Below, piece by piece: positions 17,395-26,050 of a stretch of DNA of 64,000 nucleotides. The stretch spans positions 275,510 to 339,509 of the forward strand of contig NZ_JOEA01000002.1 of assembly GCF_000719115.1 (NCBI RefSeq). Reading direction: 5' to 3'. A program made the translations under genes and the position numbers. Source of the DNA: Lentzea albidocapillata (lineage in GTDB: Bacteria > Actinomycetota > Actinomycetes > Mycobacteriales > Pseudonocardiaceae). The first letter of the stretch is position 1. Each line of letters starts with the position of its first letter. The notes under the pieces were generated by a model. The model saw only the letters and a program-made list of their open reading frames with translations. It was not told where the DNA came from and did no database searches.

Positions 17395-17799
17395 ATGGCG
17401 GACAAGCGAAACCGGGCCGGCACGATCGTGGGCCTCGACCTGACCATCACCGACGCTCCCGGCCTGCGGGACTTCTACGCCGAGGTCGTCGGCTGGAAAC
17501 CTGAGCCGCTGAGCATGGGCACGCACGACGACTACATGATGCTGGCGCCGGACGGCACTCCCGTCGCGGGCATCTGCCGCAAGGCGGGCGGCAACGCCGA
17601 CCTGCCTCCCCAGTGGCTCACCTACGTCGCGGTCGACGACCTGTCCGCGAGCCTCGAGAAGGTGACCGCGCAGGGCGGCGAGGTGGTGCGCGCACCGGCG
17701 GGCGCAGGGCCGGGTGCCTTCGCGCTGATCAAGGACCCGGCCGGGGCGACGCTCGCGCTGATGCAGAACCCGTACCCCGGCGGGGACGACGGCCGGTAG
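17395..17799 (+). CDS. VOC family protein (glyoxalase/bleomycin-resistance fold)
   Basis: 134 residues with two beta-alpha-beta-beta-beta modules: GTIVGLDLTITDAPGLRDFYAEVVGWKPEP and YVAVDDLSASLEKVTAQGGEVVRAPAG ... FALIKDPAGATLALMQNP. This is the pattern of small VOC proteins annotated as glyoxalase-like. Metal ligands are not obvious, so it may be a binding protein rather than an enzyme. RBS: GAGGAGAATTCTC before the ATG. It is the third gene of the ArsR-type operon and ends at a hairpin shared with the convergent acyl-CoA dehydrogenase. Confidence 0.8.
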   Translation: MADKRNRAGTIVGLDLTITDAPGLRDFYAEVVGWKPEPLSMGTHDDYMMLAPDGTPVAGICRKAGGNADLPPQWLTYVAVDDLSASLEKVTAQGGEVVRAPAGAGPGAFALIKDPAGATLALMQNPYPGGDDGR

Positions 17800-17804
17800 G
17801 GCCC

Positions 17805-17837
17805 GGCGGGTGGTGGCGGGCACCGTCACCACCCGCC
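17805..17837. terminator. Hairpin between convergent genes
   Basis: GGCGGGTGGTG (17805-17815) pairs perfectly with CACCACCCGCC (17827-17837) around an 11-nt loop. It lies between the VOC gene and the end of the leftward ten-gene operon, and overlaps the acyl-CoA dehydrogenase stop codon. It could stop transcription from both sides. No T tract is present. Confidence 0.55.
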
Positions 17838-18962
17838 CCGTTCGGCGATTCCGCGCACCAGCGTCGCGCTGAGCGCGTCGTCGGTGTCGAGGTTGGCGGC
17901 GATCACCTCGCACAGCATCTCGTCGGTGCCGCCGCCGATCCGGGTGAGCCGGACGTCGCGGTACATCCGCGCCAGCGGGAAGTCCTCCGTGTAGCCGCGG
18001 CCGCCGAACGCCTGCAGGGCCGCGTCGACCGCGTCGGCGCAGTCGCTGGCGGCGACCAGTTTCACGGCCGCCACAGCGGAATGCGACACCTCGTCCCCGT
18101 GTCCCGGCTTCATCGCGGCGTCGAGCAGCGCGGCGACCGCCGACACGCGGGCCCAGTGCCACGCCATGCGGTGCCGCAGGACCTGATGGTCGAACAGACG
18201 TGCCGAGAAGGCGGTGCGGTCACGCATGTGCGCCAGGGCCAGCGCCATGGCCGCCCGCGCGGTGGCGACCAGGCCGGCCGCGGCCGCCAGCCGTTCGAAG
18301 TCGAGCACGCGCAGCAGTTGCACCAGTCCCGCACGGGGGTTGCCGACCACGGCGGTGCCGGGCACGGTCACGTCCAGGTCGAGCACGGCGGTGTCCGCGG
18401 ACCGGACTCCCAGCGTCGGCACGAACCGGGTCGGCGTCACGCCGGAGAGTGGCACCACGAACAGTCCGAACGACCGCGCGTCGCCCGTTCTGGCCAGTAC
18501 CAGCACGTGCGTCGCCCGGCCGGCGTTGGTGATGAGGCACTTGGTGCCGGTCAACCGCCACTGGTCGCCCTCGCGCCGGGCGGACGTCGTCACCGCGGGC
18601 ACGTCGGACCCGGCACCGGGCTCCGTGACCGCGGCGCACCCGATGACGGACCCGTCGAGCGCGCCTTCGAGGATCTCCGCGTGACCGCCGGCGCGGTGCA
18701 GGGCGTGCAGGAAGACCTCGCTGTGCAACGACACGGCGAGCGCCGCGCCTGCGTTGTGCTCGGCCAGTTCCTCCACCAGCACCCGCGCCAGGGGTAGCCC
18801 GGCCACCGGGCCGAGCGCCCACCGTTCGCGGAAGGCACCGGCGGCAGCGAGGGCGCTGAACAGCTCACGTGGCAGGTGCCCGTCCTCCTCCCAGGAAGGC
18901 ATGCAGGGCACGAACCCGGCGATCACCCGGCGGATCTCCGCGCGGTAGTCGTCCACGTTCAT
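17826..18962 (-). CDS. Acyl-CoA (or acyl-ACP) dehydrogenase
   Basis: 378 residues. Motifs: AAVTEPGAGSDVPAVTTSARR and WRLTGTKCLITNAGRATHVLV (FAD/substrate loops), AFGGRGYTEDFPLARMYRDVRL near the C-terminus. At the usual catalytic position (YEGT) it has GGGT instead. A glutamate is available in LDFERLAAAAG, matching the alternative base position of isovaleryl-CoA dehydrogenase-type enzymes, so it is probably active. The ATG at 18962 overlaps the kinase stop by 4 nt (ATGA). It is the last gene of the ten-gene operon. With an ACP and a thioester-reductase-like gene in the same operon, an ACP-bound substrate is a reasonable inference. Confidence 0.85.
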   Translation of the reverse strand: MNVDDYRAEIRRVIAGFVPCMPSWEEDGHLPRELFSALAAAGAFRERWALGPVAGLPLARVLVEELAEHNAGAALAVSLHSEVFLHALHRAGGHAEILEGALDGSVIGCAAVTEPGAGSDVPAVTTSARREGDQWRLTGTKCLITNAGRATHVLVLARTGDARSFGLFVVPLSGVTPTRFVPTLGVRSADTAVLDLDVTVPGTAVVGNPRAGLVQLLRVLDFERLAAAAGLVATARAAMALALAHMRDRTAFSARLFDHQVLRHRMAWHWARVSAVAALLDAAMKPGHGDEVSHSAVAAVKLVAASDCADAVDAALQAFGGRGYTEDFPLARMYRDVRLTRIGGGTDEMLCEVIAANLDTDDALSATLVRGIAERGGW

Positions 18963-19660
18963 CCCGCCTCCCGCAGGGCTTCCAGGTCGGCGCACACCTC
19001 GGCGGCGATGCCGTCCACGTCCCGCAGCGCGGTGCGCACGACGTGCCAGCGGCCAGGTACCGCCATCGACAGCAGGTGCCCGCGCACCGCGCTCTGGTAG
19101 GTGACGAAAGCCGTTTCGGGGGTGGAGGTCCCGGCGTGCTGCGGCCCCAGCTCGCCGGGGTTCACGTCGGCCATCCGGCGCGCGGCGGCGGTCGTCACCG
19201 GGGTGTCGAGCAGGAACACGCGGTCCGGCCGCCGCACCGGCGCGAACAGCGGCAGGATCTGTTCCGGCCGGTCGAAGTCCCCGCGCGCCCGCACACCACC
19301 CGCGGCGATGCGGGCGACGAACTTGTGGAACCAGCCGTCCGCGACGACGACGTGTCCCCGTTCCAGCGCCGGGGTGATCACGCACCGGTCGACGAGCGCG
19401 TAGTAGCTCGCCCGGATCAGCACCCAGTGCGGGTCGCCGAGCCGGAAGTACGGGCCGCGCAACGACATCTGCTGCAACGCGCGCAGCCCGTCCAGGTACT
19501 CGGCGACGAACGGGTCGTCCGGTTCGGCGGCGTTGTGCCGGACGAGCCGGACCGTCCGGCCCCGCAGGCGGAGCCGGTCGGCCACGGCGGTGGCGGTGCT
19601 GGACTTCCCGGCCCCGTCGATTCCCTCCAGCGCGACGAACACCCGCTCACCCGCCGCCAC
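18959..19660 (-). CDS. Thymidylate-kinase-like P-loop kinase
   Basis: 233 residues. The P-loop EGIDGAGKSS lies at residues 12-21, followed by a long helix, a DGWFHKFVARIAAG segment (lid-side/substrate Arg region), and PDRVFLLDTPVTTAAARR, as in dTMP kinases. The DR[YF] motif usual in true thymidylate kinases is replaced by ADGWFHKF, so the substrate may not be dTMP. GTG start at 19660 overlaps the end of the nucleotidyltransferase by 14 nt. Housekeeping dTMP kinase is normally elsewhere, so a pathway-specific monophosphate kinase is likely. It lies between the nucleotidyltransferase and acyl-CoA dehydrogenase genes. Confidence 0.75.
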   Translation of the reverse strand: MAAGERVFVALEGIDGAGKSSTATAVADRLRLRGRTVRLVRHNAAEPDDPFVAEYLDGLRALQQMSLRGPYFRLGDPHWVLIRASYYALVDRCVITPALERGHVVVADGWFHKFVARIAAGGVRARGDFDRPEQILPLFAPVRRPDRVFLLDTPVTTAAARRMADVNPGELGPQHAGTSTPETAFVTYQSAVRGHLLSMAVPGRWHVVRTALRDVDGIAAEVCADLEALREAG

Positions 19661-21272
19661 GCCGGTGCGGCTGGGCCCCGCCGGACGTGAGGAGGTCGCG
19701 GGCCTCCTCGATCGGGAAGTCGGCGTCGAGGTACGCACCGAGCCGGATCCAGTCGTGCCCGATCCGCAGCGTGGCCTCCCAGGCGGCGGCCGAGTCGAAC
19801 GAGGCTGGGAACACCTCGGCCCGGACGAGGTCACGCACCCCGGCGACGAGCTTGTCCAGGCGTTCCGCCCACAACTCCCATCCGTCCCCGGCGAGCTCGC
19901 GTTCGACGGCGGCGGCCTGCGCGGCCAGCTCTGCGGGCACGGCGGTCAGCGCGCCCAGCCGGGCGACGATCGCCGCGTCGGGAGGCAGCGGACTCGTCCC
20001 GCACGCGCTCAGCAACGCCCGGCAGGCGTGGTGCAGCAACCGCAGCCCGCTCGTCCGCGCCACCTCCCGCTGCCCGCCGTCCAGTGCTCCGGACAGGTCC
20101 TCCCGCGCATTCTCGATCATGATGTGGGACCACACCTGCGCCATCCCCGCCGCCGCGAACCGCTTTGCGGGCAACGGAACCAGCGAGACGTGCCCGTCGG
20201 CGGCGGCCCCGGCGAGGCCCAGGACCGGCATCCGGGTGGACGGCGGCGGCGTGACCGGTTCGGCCGGCGCCCACGGCTGCGCGGAGGCGATCGGCCCGCC
20301 GTCGCGCCAGTGCAACTCGACCAGCCCGATCCGGTGGAACTCGGCCAGCGCGCTCGCGGCCGGTCCGGAAGCCCTTTTGAGCACCTCGGCGACCGGACGT
20401 CCTGGTGCGATCGAGCGCCATGCCCGTCCAGCGGGCGCGTCCAGGACGAAGACGTCGGCCCGGTCGCGCACCACGTGCAGCCGGTCGCCGATCGGCCAGG
20501 TGGTGACACCCGCCCGCAGGCCGAGCAGCACCTGGTCCGCGTCGGCAGGACACCCGTCGACCCCGAAGTCCGCGACCAGCGCCGCGTGCTCGTCCAGCGG
20601 TTGTGCGGCCTCACCAAGGCCGCGCAATCCCGCCAGCCGGTCGCGCAGCCGCGCAGCCTCCGCGTCGCCCCCGGCGGCCAGCCGGTCGAACTGCTGGTCG
20701 AGCCACTTGGGCTCCAGATAGGTCTCCCCGCGCGCGGCCACCCACGACTTCGCCGCGTGCCGCGCCGCGATTCCGGCCCACGCCAACGCTTCGTGCTCCT
20801 CCCCCAGCACGTGCGACGCGACCGCGTGCCGCATCGCCTGCCTGCTGTGGTGCGCGTACCAGCCCGCCACGACCTCGGGCAACGACAAGGGCCACTCGCG
20901 CGCCCGCCGCACGACGTCCTCCCCGCGCAGCACCACGGCACCGCGCAGCCGCTGGCACCGGTCGAGCAACGCCGCGGGCAGCGCGCCGAACCCTGCGGCC
21001 ACGTGGGCACGGACCGCGTCGGCCTGCGCGCGGACCTGGCGCAACGAGCGGGTGCGCACCTCGACGCGGCGGCCCCGTACGAACACGATCGTGGGCATCG
21101 TCGGGTGGTCGTGGTCGTCGTCGGCCAGCAGCAGGAAGTCGACGTCCGAGGCGGAGTTGCCGAACCCCTCGGCGATCGAGCCCTCCAGCACCGCGCCGCA
21201 CCCCGGTGGCGCGTCCACCAGGTCCAGCGTCTCGGTGAGCAACGAGGTCAGCTCCGCGCGATCGATGATCAC
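19647..21272 (-). CDS. Nucleotidyltransferase-fold protein with large C-terminal region
   Basis: 541 residues. The N-terminus has the Pol beta/MNT-type motif GS (residues 31-32) followed by DVD (43-45): EGSIAEGFGNSASDVDFLLL. The next ~130 residues include WPLSLPEVVAGWYAHHSRQAMRHAV, a helical segment typical of KNTase-like partner domains. Residues ~240-541 are unassigned. The family transfers a nucleotide to small molecules (as in aminoglycoside adenylylation) or to macromolecules. The start is GTG 21272, overlapping the dikinase stop by 4 nt (GTGA). Together with the adjacent dikinase and kinase it makes three phosphoryl/nucleotidyl-transfer genes in a row. Substrate unknown. Confidence 0.7.
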   Translation of the reverse strand: MIIDRAELTSLLTETLDLVDAPPGCGAVLEGSIAEGFGNSASDVDFLLLADDDHDHPTMPTIVFVRGRRVEVRTRSLRQVRAQADAVRAHVAAGFGALPAALLDRCQRLRGAVVLRGEDVVRRAREWPLSLPEVVAGWYAHHSRQAMRHAVASHVLGEEHEALAWAGIAARHAAKSWVAARGETYLEPKWLDQQFDRLAAGGDAEAARLRDRLAGLRGLGEAAQPLDEHAALVADFGVDGCPADADQVLLGLRAGVTTWPIGDRLHVVRDRADVFVLDAPAGRAWRSIAPGRPVAEVLKRASGPAASALAEFHRIGLVELHWRDGGPIASAQPWAPAEPVTPPPSTRMPVLGLAGAAADGHVSLVPLPAKRFAAAGMAQVWSHIMIENAREDLSGALDGGQREVARTSGLRLLHHACRALLSACGTSPLPPDAAIVARLGALTAVPAELAAQAAAVERELAGDGWELWAERLDKLVAGVRDLVRAEVFPASFDSAAAWEATLRIGHDWIRLGAYLDADFPIEEARDLLTSGGAQPHRRGGG

Positions 21273-23899
21273 GACTCCTCCGGCCCGGCCAGCACCCGGA
21301 TGGTCCCGGTCGCGCCGTCGACGTCGAGGCGCATGCCGTCGCGCACTCGGGTCGTCAGGCCGGGGACCTGCACCACGGTGGGCACGCCCAGCTCACGGGC
21401 GACGATGGCGACGTGGGTCAGCGGGCTGCCGCGCTCGACGAGCAGGCCCGACGCCGACGGCAGCCACGCCACCCAGCCGGGATCGGTGCGGTAGGTGACG
21501 AGGATGTCGCCCTGAGCCTCCGACGGCAGGTCGACCACCTTCGCGCGGCCCTGCACCCTGCCCGGTCCGGCGGGCACGCCGGTGAGCTCCGCCCCAGCCG
21601 CCGCCGCGGCTCCTCCGGGAACGGCACGGGCCCACGCCACCCGGTTCGCCCTGGTGCCGACGGCGCCGCGGGTGGTGAAGCGGGACGGCGCGGTCAGCAG
21701 GCGGTCCGACTCGGCGATCGCCTTGCGGGAACTGACGAGCGCGCGCAGGTCCACGTCCACAGTGGACGCGTCGAAGCATCCGCCGATCTCCTCCAGGTAG
21801 AGCCAGAAGACGTCCTCCGGCGAGTCGAGCAGACCCAGCGAGGCGAACCGGCGGCCGATCGCGCGCACCATCACCTTCGCCGTCCCGAACGCGCGAGTGC
21901 GGCAGAAGCGGATGCGTTCGCGCAGTTCCAGCGCCCTGCGCACCTTGCCGCGGACCCGTTCGTACACCTGACGTTTCGCGGGAGACAAGGCCTTGAGGAC
22001 AGCATCCACGTCGGCCCGTCCCGTCATGCTCTCCACCGACGCCACGGCCGCGCGCAGCATCGGGAAGAAGGTCGACGGGTCGTCGCGCAGGCTCGGCGCC
22101 TCGAGTTTCAGCTCGTCCAGGCTGCGGTCGCCGTAGCGCGCCACATAGTCGTCCACTTCGGACACGAACGCGGTGTGCCCGCCGTCCAGCAACGCCGCTC
22201 TGGCCTGCCGGGGCTCGGACTCGGTGACGATGCGGCGCAGTTCGTCGTCGGCCCGCACCACGCCCGCGAGCTCGGCGATGCGGTGCGCGGGCCCCGCCGA
22301 CTCGACCGAGTTCGCCGGGCCCGCCACCGCCCACGTGAACCAGAGCGGGGCGTCGGGCAGCCACCGCCGGTTGAGCAGCTGCAACGTCCCGAAGGACAGC
22401 CCGATGACCGCGTCGAGCACCGCGACCCTGCCCCAGCGCGCCACCAGGGTGCGTTCGAGCGCCTGGTAGCGGCGGTAGACCTGGTCGGCGGTCAGCGCGT
22501 CGTAGTCCGTGGCGCCGAACTCCTCGTAGGTGCGGTAGAAGTCCTCGACGAACCGCTCGCCGGTGCGTTCGACCAGGGCGAACCTGGTCGCGAACCGCAG
22601 TCGTGACCGCGCGGTCACGAGGATCTCCTCCGACCGCGAGCCGAACGTGAACGGGTACAGCCCGTCGGCCAGCTCGGGATCGAGCGACTCCTCCACCCCG
22701 AGGGTGAGCTCAAGGCTGCGGCGGCCCAGCTTGTACAGCGGCGCGAGGCGCACCAGCCGGTACCAGTTCAGCAGGTTGTAGTAGACGCGCCCGTGGAAGT
22801 AGCCGAGCAGCGCGGGCAGCCACTCCTGCGCCTGGCTCAACTGCGCGTCGGGCACCTTCAGCTCGCGGCAGTACTCCTCGTAGACGCGTTGGTACACCCG
22901 GCGCGCGAAGCTGTACGTCAGCGGCGAGGTCATGCCGCGAAAGCTCTCGATGATGTTGGAGTTGTCCCAGACGTGCAGTTCGCCCGGCTCGTCCAGACCA
23001 GCGGTGATCGGCCTGCTCTGCAACACCCACAGGGTGCCGCCGGCCAACGCCCACTCCACGTCCTGCGGGGCGCCGCGGGCGTTCTCGATCCGCCCGGCCA
23101 GCTCACCGAGCGCGCGCAGCTCGGCGTCGGTGACCGCGAGCTCTTCCCTTGCCGCGACAGCGGTCTCGGTCACCCGGCACCCGCCGGAGGCGTCCGGGTC
23201 GTACCGCTCCCGCTTCTCCCCCACGGTGACCCGCAGGACGCGGCCGGCCGAGTCGAGCACGACGGTGTCGGCGTCCACCGCGCCGCCGACCAGTCCTTCT
23301 CCGAGCCCGAACACCGCGCTGACGACGCGTTCGGTCCGCTCGCCCGACATCGGGTTGGCGGTGAACAGCACGCCGCTCTTCTCCGCGGCCACCAGCCGCT
23401 GGACGATCACCGCCATCCCGCAGCCGCCCGGCGGGAGGCCGTGCGCGAGCCGGTACGCGAGCGCGCGTGCCGAGTACGCGCCCGCCCAGCAGCGCCGTAC
23501 GTGGTCGGCGATCGCGTCGATCCCCTCGACGTTGAGGAACGTGTCGAACTGACCGGCGAAGGAGAACCGCGGGCCGTCCTCGTCCAGTCCGGACGACCGC
23601 ACCGCGACCGGACCGTTCCCGACCTCTTGTGCGGCGGCCGTGATCTCGGCCAGCACGTCAGGTGCCGGCGGCGTCTGGAGGATCGCACTCGCCACGGCCT
23701 CGGCAGCGGCTTGCGCGCGGTCCGCGGTGAGGTCGCGCAGTTCGGCAGCGATCCGTTCGGCCAGGCCGGTCTCGGCCAGGTGCCGGCGCAGGACGTCCGC
23801 GCCGATCACGCGCCACGGCGGCACCACGAACCCGGCGTCGGCCAGTTCGCGCAGCCCGCGCGCCTTGGCCCCGTCCACCTCGCTCGTCACGGCCGTCAT
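21269..23899 (-). CDS. PEP-synthase/rifampicin-phosphotransferase-like dikinase
   Basis: 876 residues with the three-part layout of ATP-dependent dikinases. An N-terminal ATP-binding domain (~1-310) has VAVRSSGLDEDGPRFSFAGQ and QRLVAAEKSGVLFTANP. A long middle region (~315-770) begins at HVWDNSNIIESFRGMTSPLT. A C-terminal swivelling domain carries the phosphohistidine in RGSPLTHVAIVARELG (His829). PEP synthase has a C-terminal PEP/pyruvate TIM barrel after the His domain, but here the protein ends ~48 residues after the His. This order and size match rifampicin phosphotransferase (ATP-His-swivel last) better than PEP synthase. It should therefore phosphorylate a small molecule with the beta-phosphate of ATP. 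The ATG at 23899 overlaps the UbiA-like stop by 4 nt. Confidence 0.85.
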   Translation of the reverse strand: MTAVTSEVDGAKARGLRELADAGFVVPPWRVIGADVLRRHLAETGLAERIAAELRDLTADRAQAAAEAVASAILQTPPAPDVLAEITAAAQEVGNGPVAVRSSGLDEDGPRFSFAGQFDTFLNVEGIDAIADHVRRCWAGAYSARALAYRLAHGLPPGGCGMAVIVQRLVAAEKSGVLFTANPMSGERTERVVSAVFGLGEGLVGGAVDADTVVLDSAGRVLRVTVGEKRERYDPDASGGCRVTETAVAAREELAVTDAELRALGELAGRIENARGAPQDVEWALAGGTLWVLQSRPITAGLDEPGELHVWDNSNIIESFRGMTSPLTYSFARRVYQRVYEEYCRELKVPDAQLSQAQEWLPALLGYFHGRVYYNLLNWYRLVRLAPLYKLGRRSLELTLGVEESLDPELADGLYPFTFGSRSEEILVTARSRLRFATRFALVERTGERFVEDFYRTYEEFGATDYDALTADQVYRRYQALERTLVARWGRVAVLDAVIGLSFGTLQLLNRRWLPDAPLWFTWAVAGPANSVESAGPAHRIAELAGVVRADDELRRIVTESEPRQARAALLDGGHTAFVSEVDDYVARYGDRSLDELKLEAPSLRDDPSTFFPMLRAAVASVESMTGRADVDAVLKALSPAKRQVYERVRGKVRRALELRERIRFCRTRAFGTAKVMVRAIGRRFASLGLLDSPEDVFWLYLEEIGGCFDASTVDVDLRALVSSRKAIAESDRLLTAPSRFTTRGAVGTRANRVAWARAVPGGAAAAAGAELTGVPAGPGRVQGRAKVVDLPSEAQGDILVTYRTDPGWVAWLPSASGLLVERGSPLTHVAIVARELGVPTVVQVPGLTTRVRDGMRLDVDGATGTIRVLAGPEES

Positions 23900-24675
23900 C
23901 CCCACACTCCCCACGTCGCACACAGGATCAGGACCGCCAGGTCGACGGCGAGCACGTAGGTCAGCCCGCACCACCACGCCCGCCCGCGGCGACCGGCCCT
24001 CCACCACGAGGTCATCCCGGCGGCGAAGGCGACGGCGATCAGCCCCACGGCCACCGGAACCACCCACGGCGCCGCGATGACCGCCGCCGCGACGACTCCC
24101 GCGGCCGACAGCGCCACCGCCGCGACGAGCCGGGCACCCAGTCCCAGACCGAACGGCCGGTAGTCCGGCTCGTCGAGCTTCCTCGTGAACTTCCAGTACT
24201 CGTAAGCACTCCAGAGCACCACCGCCGCCCCCACGGCCACCATCGGGGGTACTCCCGCCGTCACGCCGCCGTACCCGAGCACCAGGAGCGGTGCCACCTC
24301 ATAGGCGACGAAGAGCACCACGGGCTGTTTGATCCCGTGACGCGGCAGGAACGGGGCCGCGAGGGCGGCGGCGCATGCCCCACCCGCGAGGGCGAGGGCC
24401 AGGAGGTCGTGGAGGTTGAGCAGCACCACGGCGGCGGCCACGGCGACCATGCCGGCCCGCAGTCCCGCCGCGTCCGCCGCCCCGTCGTCGAGGTCGTCGA
24501 CCAGGCGCAGGAAGAGGAACAGCGACACGAACGTCAGGCCGCCGAGCAGCAGCGGGACCATGCCGGGCCAGGCCCGGGCGCTCAGTGCCACGACGGTGGC
24601 GTAGGTCAGCACCGCGGCGAGCCCGTGCGTCTGCGGCGGGAACCGCAGCCGCACGTACCGGGTCGCGGCGATCAC
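23896..24675 (-). CDS. UbiA-superfamily membrane prenyltransferase-like protein
   Basis: 259 residues, mostly hydrophobic, with about eight predicted membrane helices. An aspartate-rich loop DDLDDGAAD (about residues 59-67) matches the NDxxDxxxD motif of UbiA enzymes. A second polar motif, YWKFTRKLDEPDYRP, sits where the second Asp-rich region is expected. The family transfers prenyl groups to aromatic or other acceptors at the membrane. The GTG at 24675 overlaps the SDR stop by 4 nt. A longer open frame extends upstream through the SDR gene and is not real. It is the only obvious membrane enzyme in this operon, which suggests a lipid-linked intermediate or product. Confidence 0.72.
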   Translation of the reverse strand: MIAATRYVRLRFPPQTHGLAAVLTYATVVALSARAWPGMVPLLLGGLTFVSLFLFLRLVDDLDDGAADAAGLRAGMVAVAAAVVLLNLHDLLALALAGGACAAALAAPFLPRHGIKQPVVLFVAYEVAPLLVLGYGGVTAGVPPMVAVGAAVVLWSAYEYWKFTRKLDEPDYRPFGLGLGARLVAAVALSAAGVVAAAVIAAPWVVPVAVGLIAVAFAAGMTSWWRAGRRGRAWWCGLTYVLAVDLAVLILCATWGVWG

Positions 24676-25772
24676 CGGGGCCTCCCGGCGAGACGCAGCA
24701 CGTCGCCGATGCCGGCTTCCGCACGACCGAGGTAGCCCACCCGCACGCAGTGGTCCAGCAACGTGCGCAGGTAGTCCACCCCGGTCGCCGCCGGCCGCCA
24801 CGGTGCCAGCCGCGCCGCGTTCGTGTCGTCGAACCTGGCACGCCGGCGGAAGAAGCTCTCGTACATCGCGATGATCCGCCGGTAGTAGACGCGTTCGTCC
24901 GGCGGGAGCGCTCCGGCGTCGAACGCGGACGGCGAGACGTAGTGCGGTACCTCGAACATCGGGTACTCCGCCAGCGCGTTGCTCACGTCGAGCAACGTGT
25001 GCGGCGCGGCCCCGACGGCGTGGAACGTGCGCCCGCGGGCCTCGTCGAACTGGTTCACCACCTGGCAGATCAACGCCGCGACGTAGTCCACCGGCACCAG
25101 GTCGAGCAGGGCGTCGTAGAAGCCCGGCACCGACCTGACCCGCCCCTGTGTGAAGAGCTTGAGCACCACGTACATGTTCTTGAAGTCCCGGATGACCCCG
25201 GACTCCTGCGTGCCCACGATCATGCTCGGCCGCACCACCGCCGCGGGTACGGCGGCGGCCCGGACCTCCTGTTCGGCGAGGAACTTGCTGCGTTCGTACC
25301 CGGTGCCGAACCGTTGTCCCACATCGAGTTCGTCTTCGAGGACCCGGCCCGTGCGCTCCCCGCAGACGTACGCCGTGCTCACGTGCACGAGGGGCACCGC
25401 GCGTTCCGCGGCGAGCCGGACGACGTTGCGCGTCCCGTCCACGTTGAGCGACTCGTAGGTCTCCCACCGGCGGCCGAAATCCGTGGTGGCGGCGGCGTGC
25501 ACGACGCGGTCGAGGCCGGTGGCGAGGTCCTCGTGGCGCTCGGTGGTCAGGCCGAGCATCGGCTTGGTGACGTCACCGGCCACACAGGACACAAGTCCCG
25601 GCCCGGATCGTTCGATCGGGACCGTGCGCACGACTCGCCCGTCGTTGCGCACGATCTCCGACCGCGTGTGCACCAGCGCGAGGACCGTGTGCCCCTCGTT
25701 CGCCAGCCTTGCCGTGACCTCGGCACCGACCAGCCCGGCCGCACCGGTCACGAGGACGCGCAGCCCGCTCAC
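24672..25772 (-). CDS. Extended SDR, thioester-reductase/male-sterility type NAD(P)-dependent oxidoreductase
   Basis: 366 residues. Nucleotide-binding motif VTGAAGLVGAEV is at the N-terminus. HAAATTDFG, LNVDGTRNVVRLA, HVSTAYVCGER and GYERSKFLAEQ (catalytic YxxxK) follow in order, as in extended SDRs and thioester-reductase domains. The downstream part (VRPSMIVGTQESG ... DLVPVDYVAALI) also fits NAD_binding_4 proteins, which reduce ACP- or CoA-bound acyl chains to aldehyde or alcohol. Its stop overlaps the UbiA-like start, and its own ATG (25772) overlaps the ACP stop by 4 nt, so ACP and reductase are translated together. Acting on the neighbouring ACP is a strong inference. Confidence 0.8.
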   Translation of the reverse strand: MSGLRVLVTGAAGLVGAEVTARLANEGHTVLALVHTRSEIVRNDGRVVRTVPIERSGPGLVSCVAGDVTKPMLGLTTERHEDLATGLDRVVHAAATTDFGRRWETYESLNVDGTRNVVRLAAERAVPLVHVSTAYVCGERTGRVLEDELDVGQRFGTGYERSKFLAEQEVRAAAVPAAVVRPSMIVGTQESGVIRDFKNMYVVLKLFTQGRVRSVPGFYDALLDLVPVDYVAALICQVVNQFDEARGRTFHAVGAAPHTLLDVSNALAEYPMFEVPHYVSPSAFDAGALPPDERVYYRRIIAMYESFFRRRARFDDTNAARLAPWRPAATGVDYLRTLLDHCVRVGYLGRAEAGIGDVLRLAGRPR

Positions 25773-26026
25773 GCCGCCGTCCCCTTGACGCGTTCGGTGA
25801 CCAGGTCGACGAGCTCCCGCACCGTGGACACGTTGAGCGCCTCGTCGACGTCGACGGCGGCGAGCTCGAACCGTTCCTCGATGACGATGGCCAGTTCGAG
25901 CAGCCGCAACGAGTCGAACCCGAGATCCGTGGCGATTCGCGCCTCGTCGGACAGCTCCTCCGCGTCGCCGTACGACATGTGCCGCAGGATTCCGTGCACG
26001 ACCTCGCGCACTGCCTCGTTGTTCAT
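25769..26026 (-). CDS. Acyl carrier protein
   Basis: 85 residues. Phosphopantetheine site DLGFDSLRLLEL with Ser39, followed by FELAAVDVDEALNVSTVRELVDLV, as in stand-alone type II ACPs. Net acidic. I chose the ATG at 26026, preceded by GGAGGCAGCG. It lies 24 nt after the secreted-protein gene and overlaps the reductase start by 4 nt. No ketosynthase or adenylation gene is in the window, so how the ACP is loaded is unclear; the loading enzyme might be encoded elsewhere. Confidence 0.92.
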   Translation of the reverse strand: MNNEAVREVVHGILRHMSYGDAEELSDEARIATDLGFDSLRLLELAIVIEERFELAAVDVDEALNVSTVRELVDLVTERVKGTAA

Positions 26027-26050
26027 CGCTGCCTCCGGGCGCACGTCAGG

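Noticed and set aside
19533..21494. Plus-strand 653-codon frame
   Set aside because: It is the shadow of the nucleotidyltransferase and kinase genes. No recognisable domain.
21269..23899. Plain phosphoenolpyruvate synthase
   Set aside because: The phosphohistidine domain is C-terminal and no PEP/pyruvate barrel follows, unlike PEP synthase.
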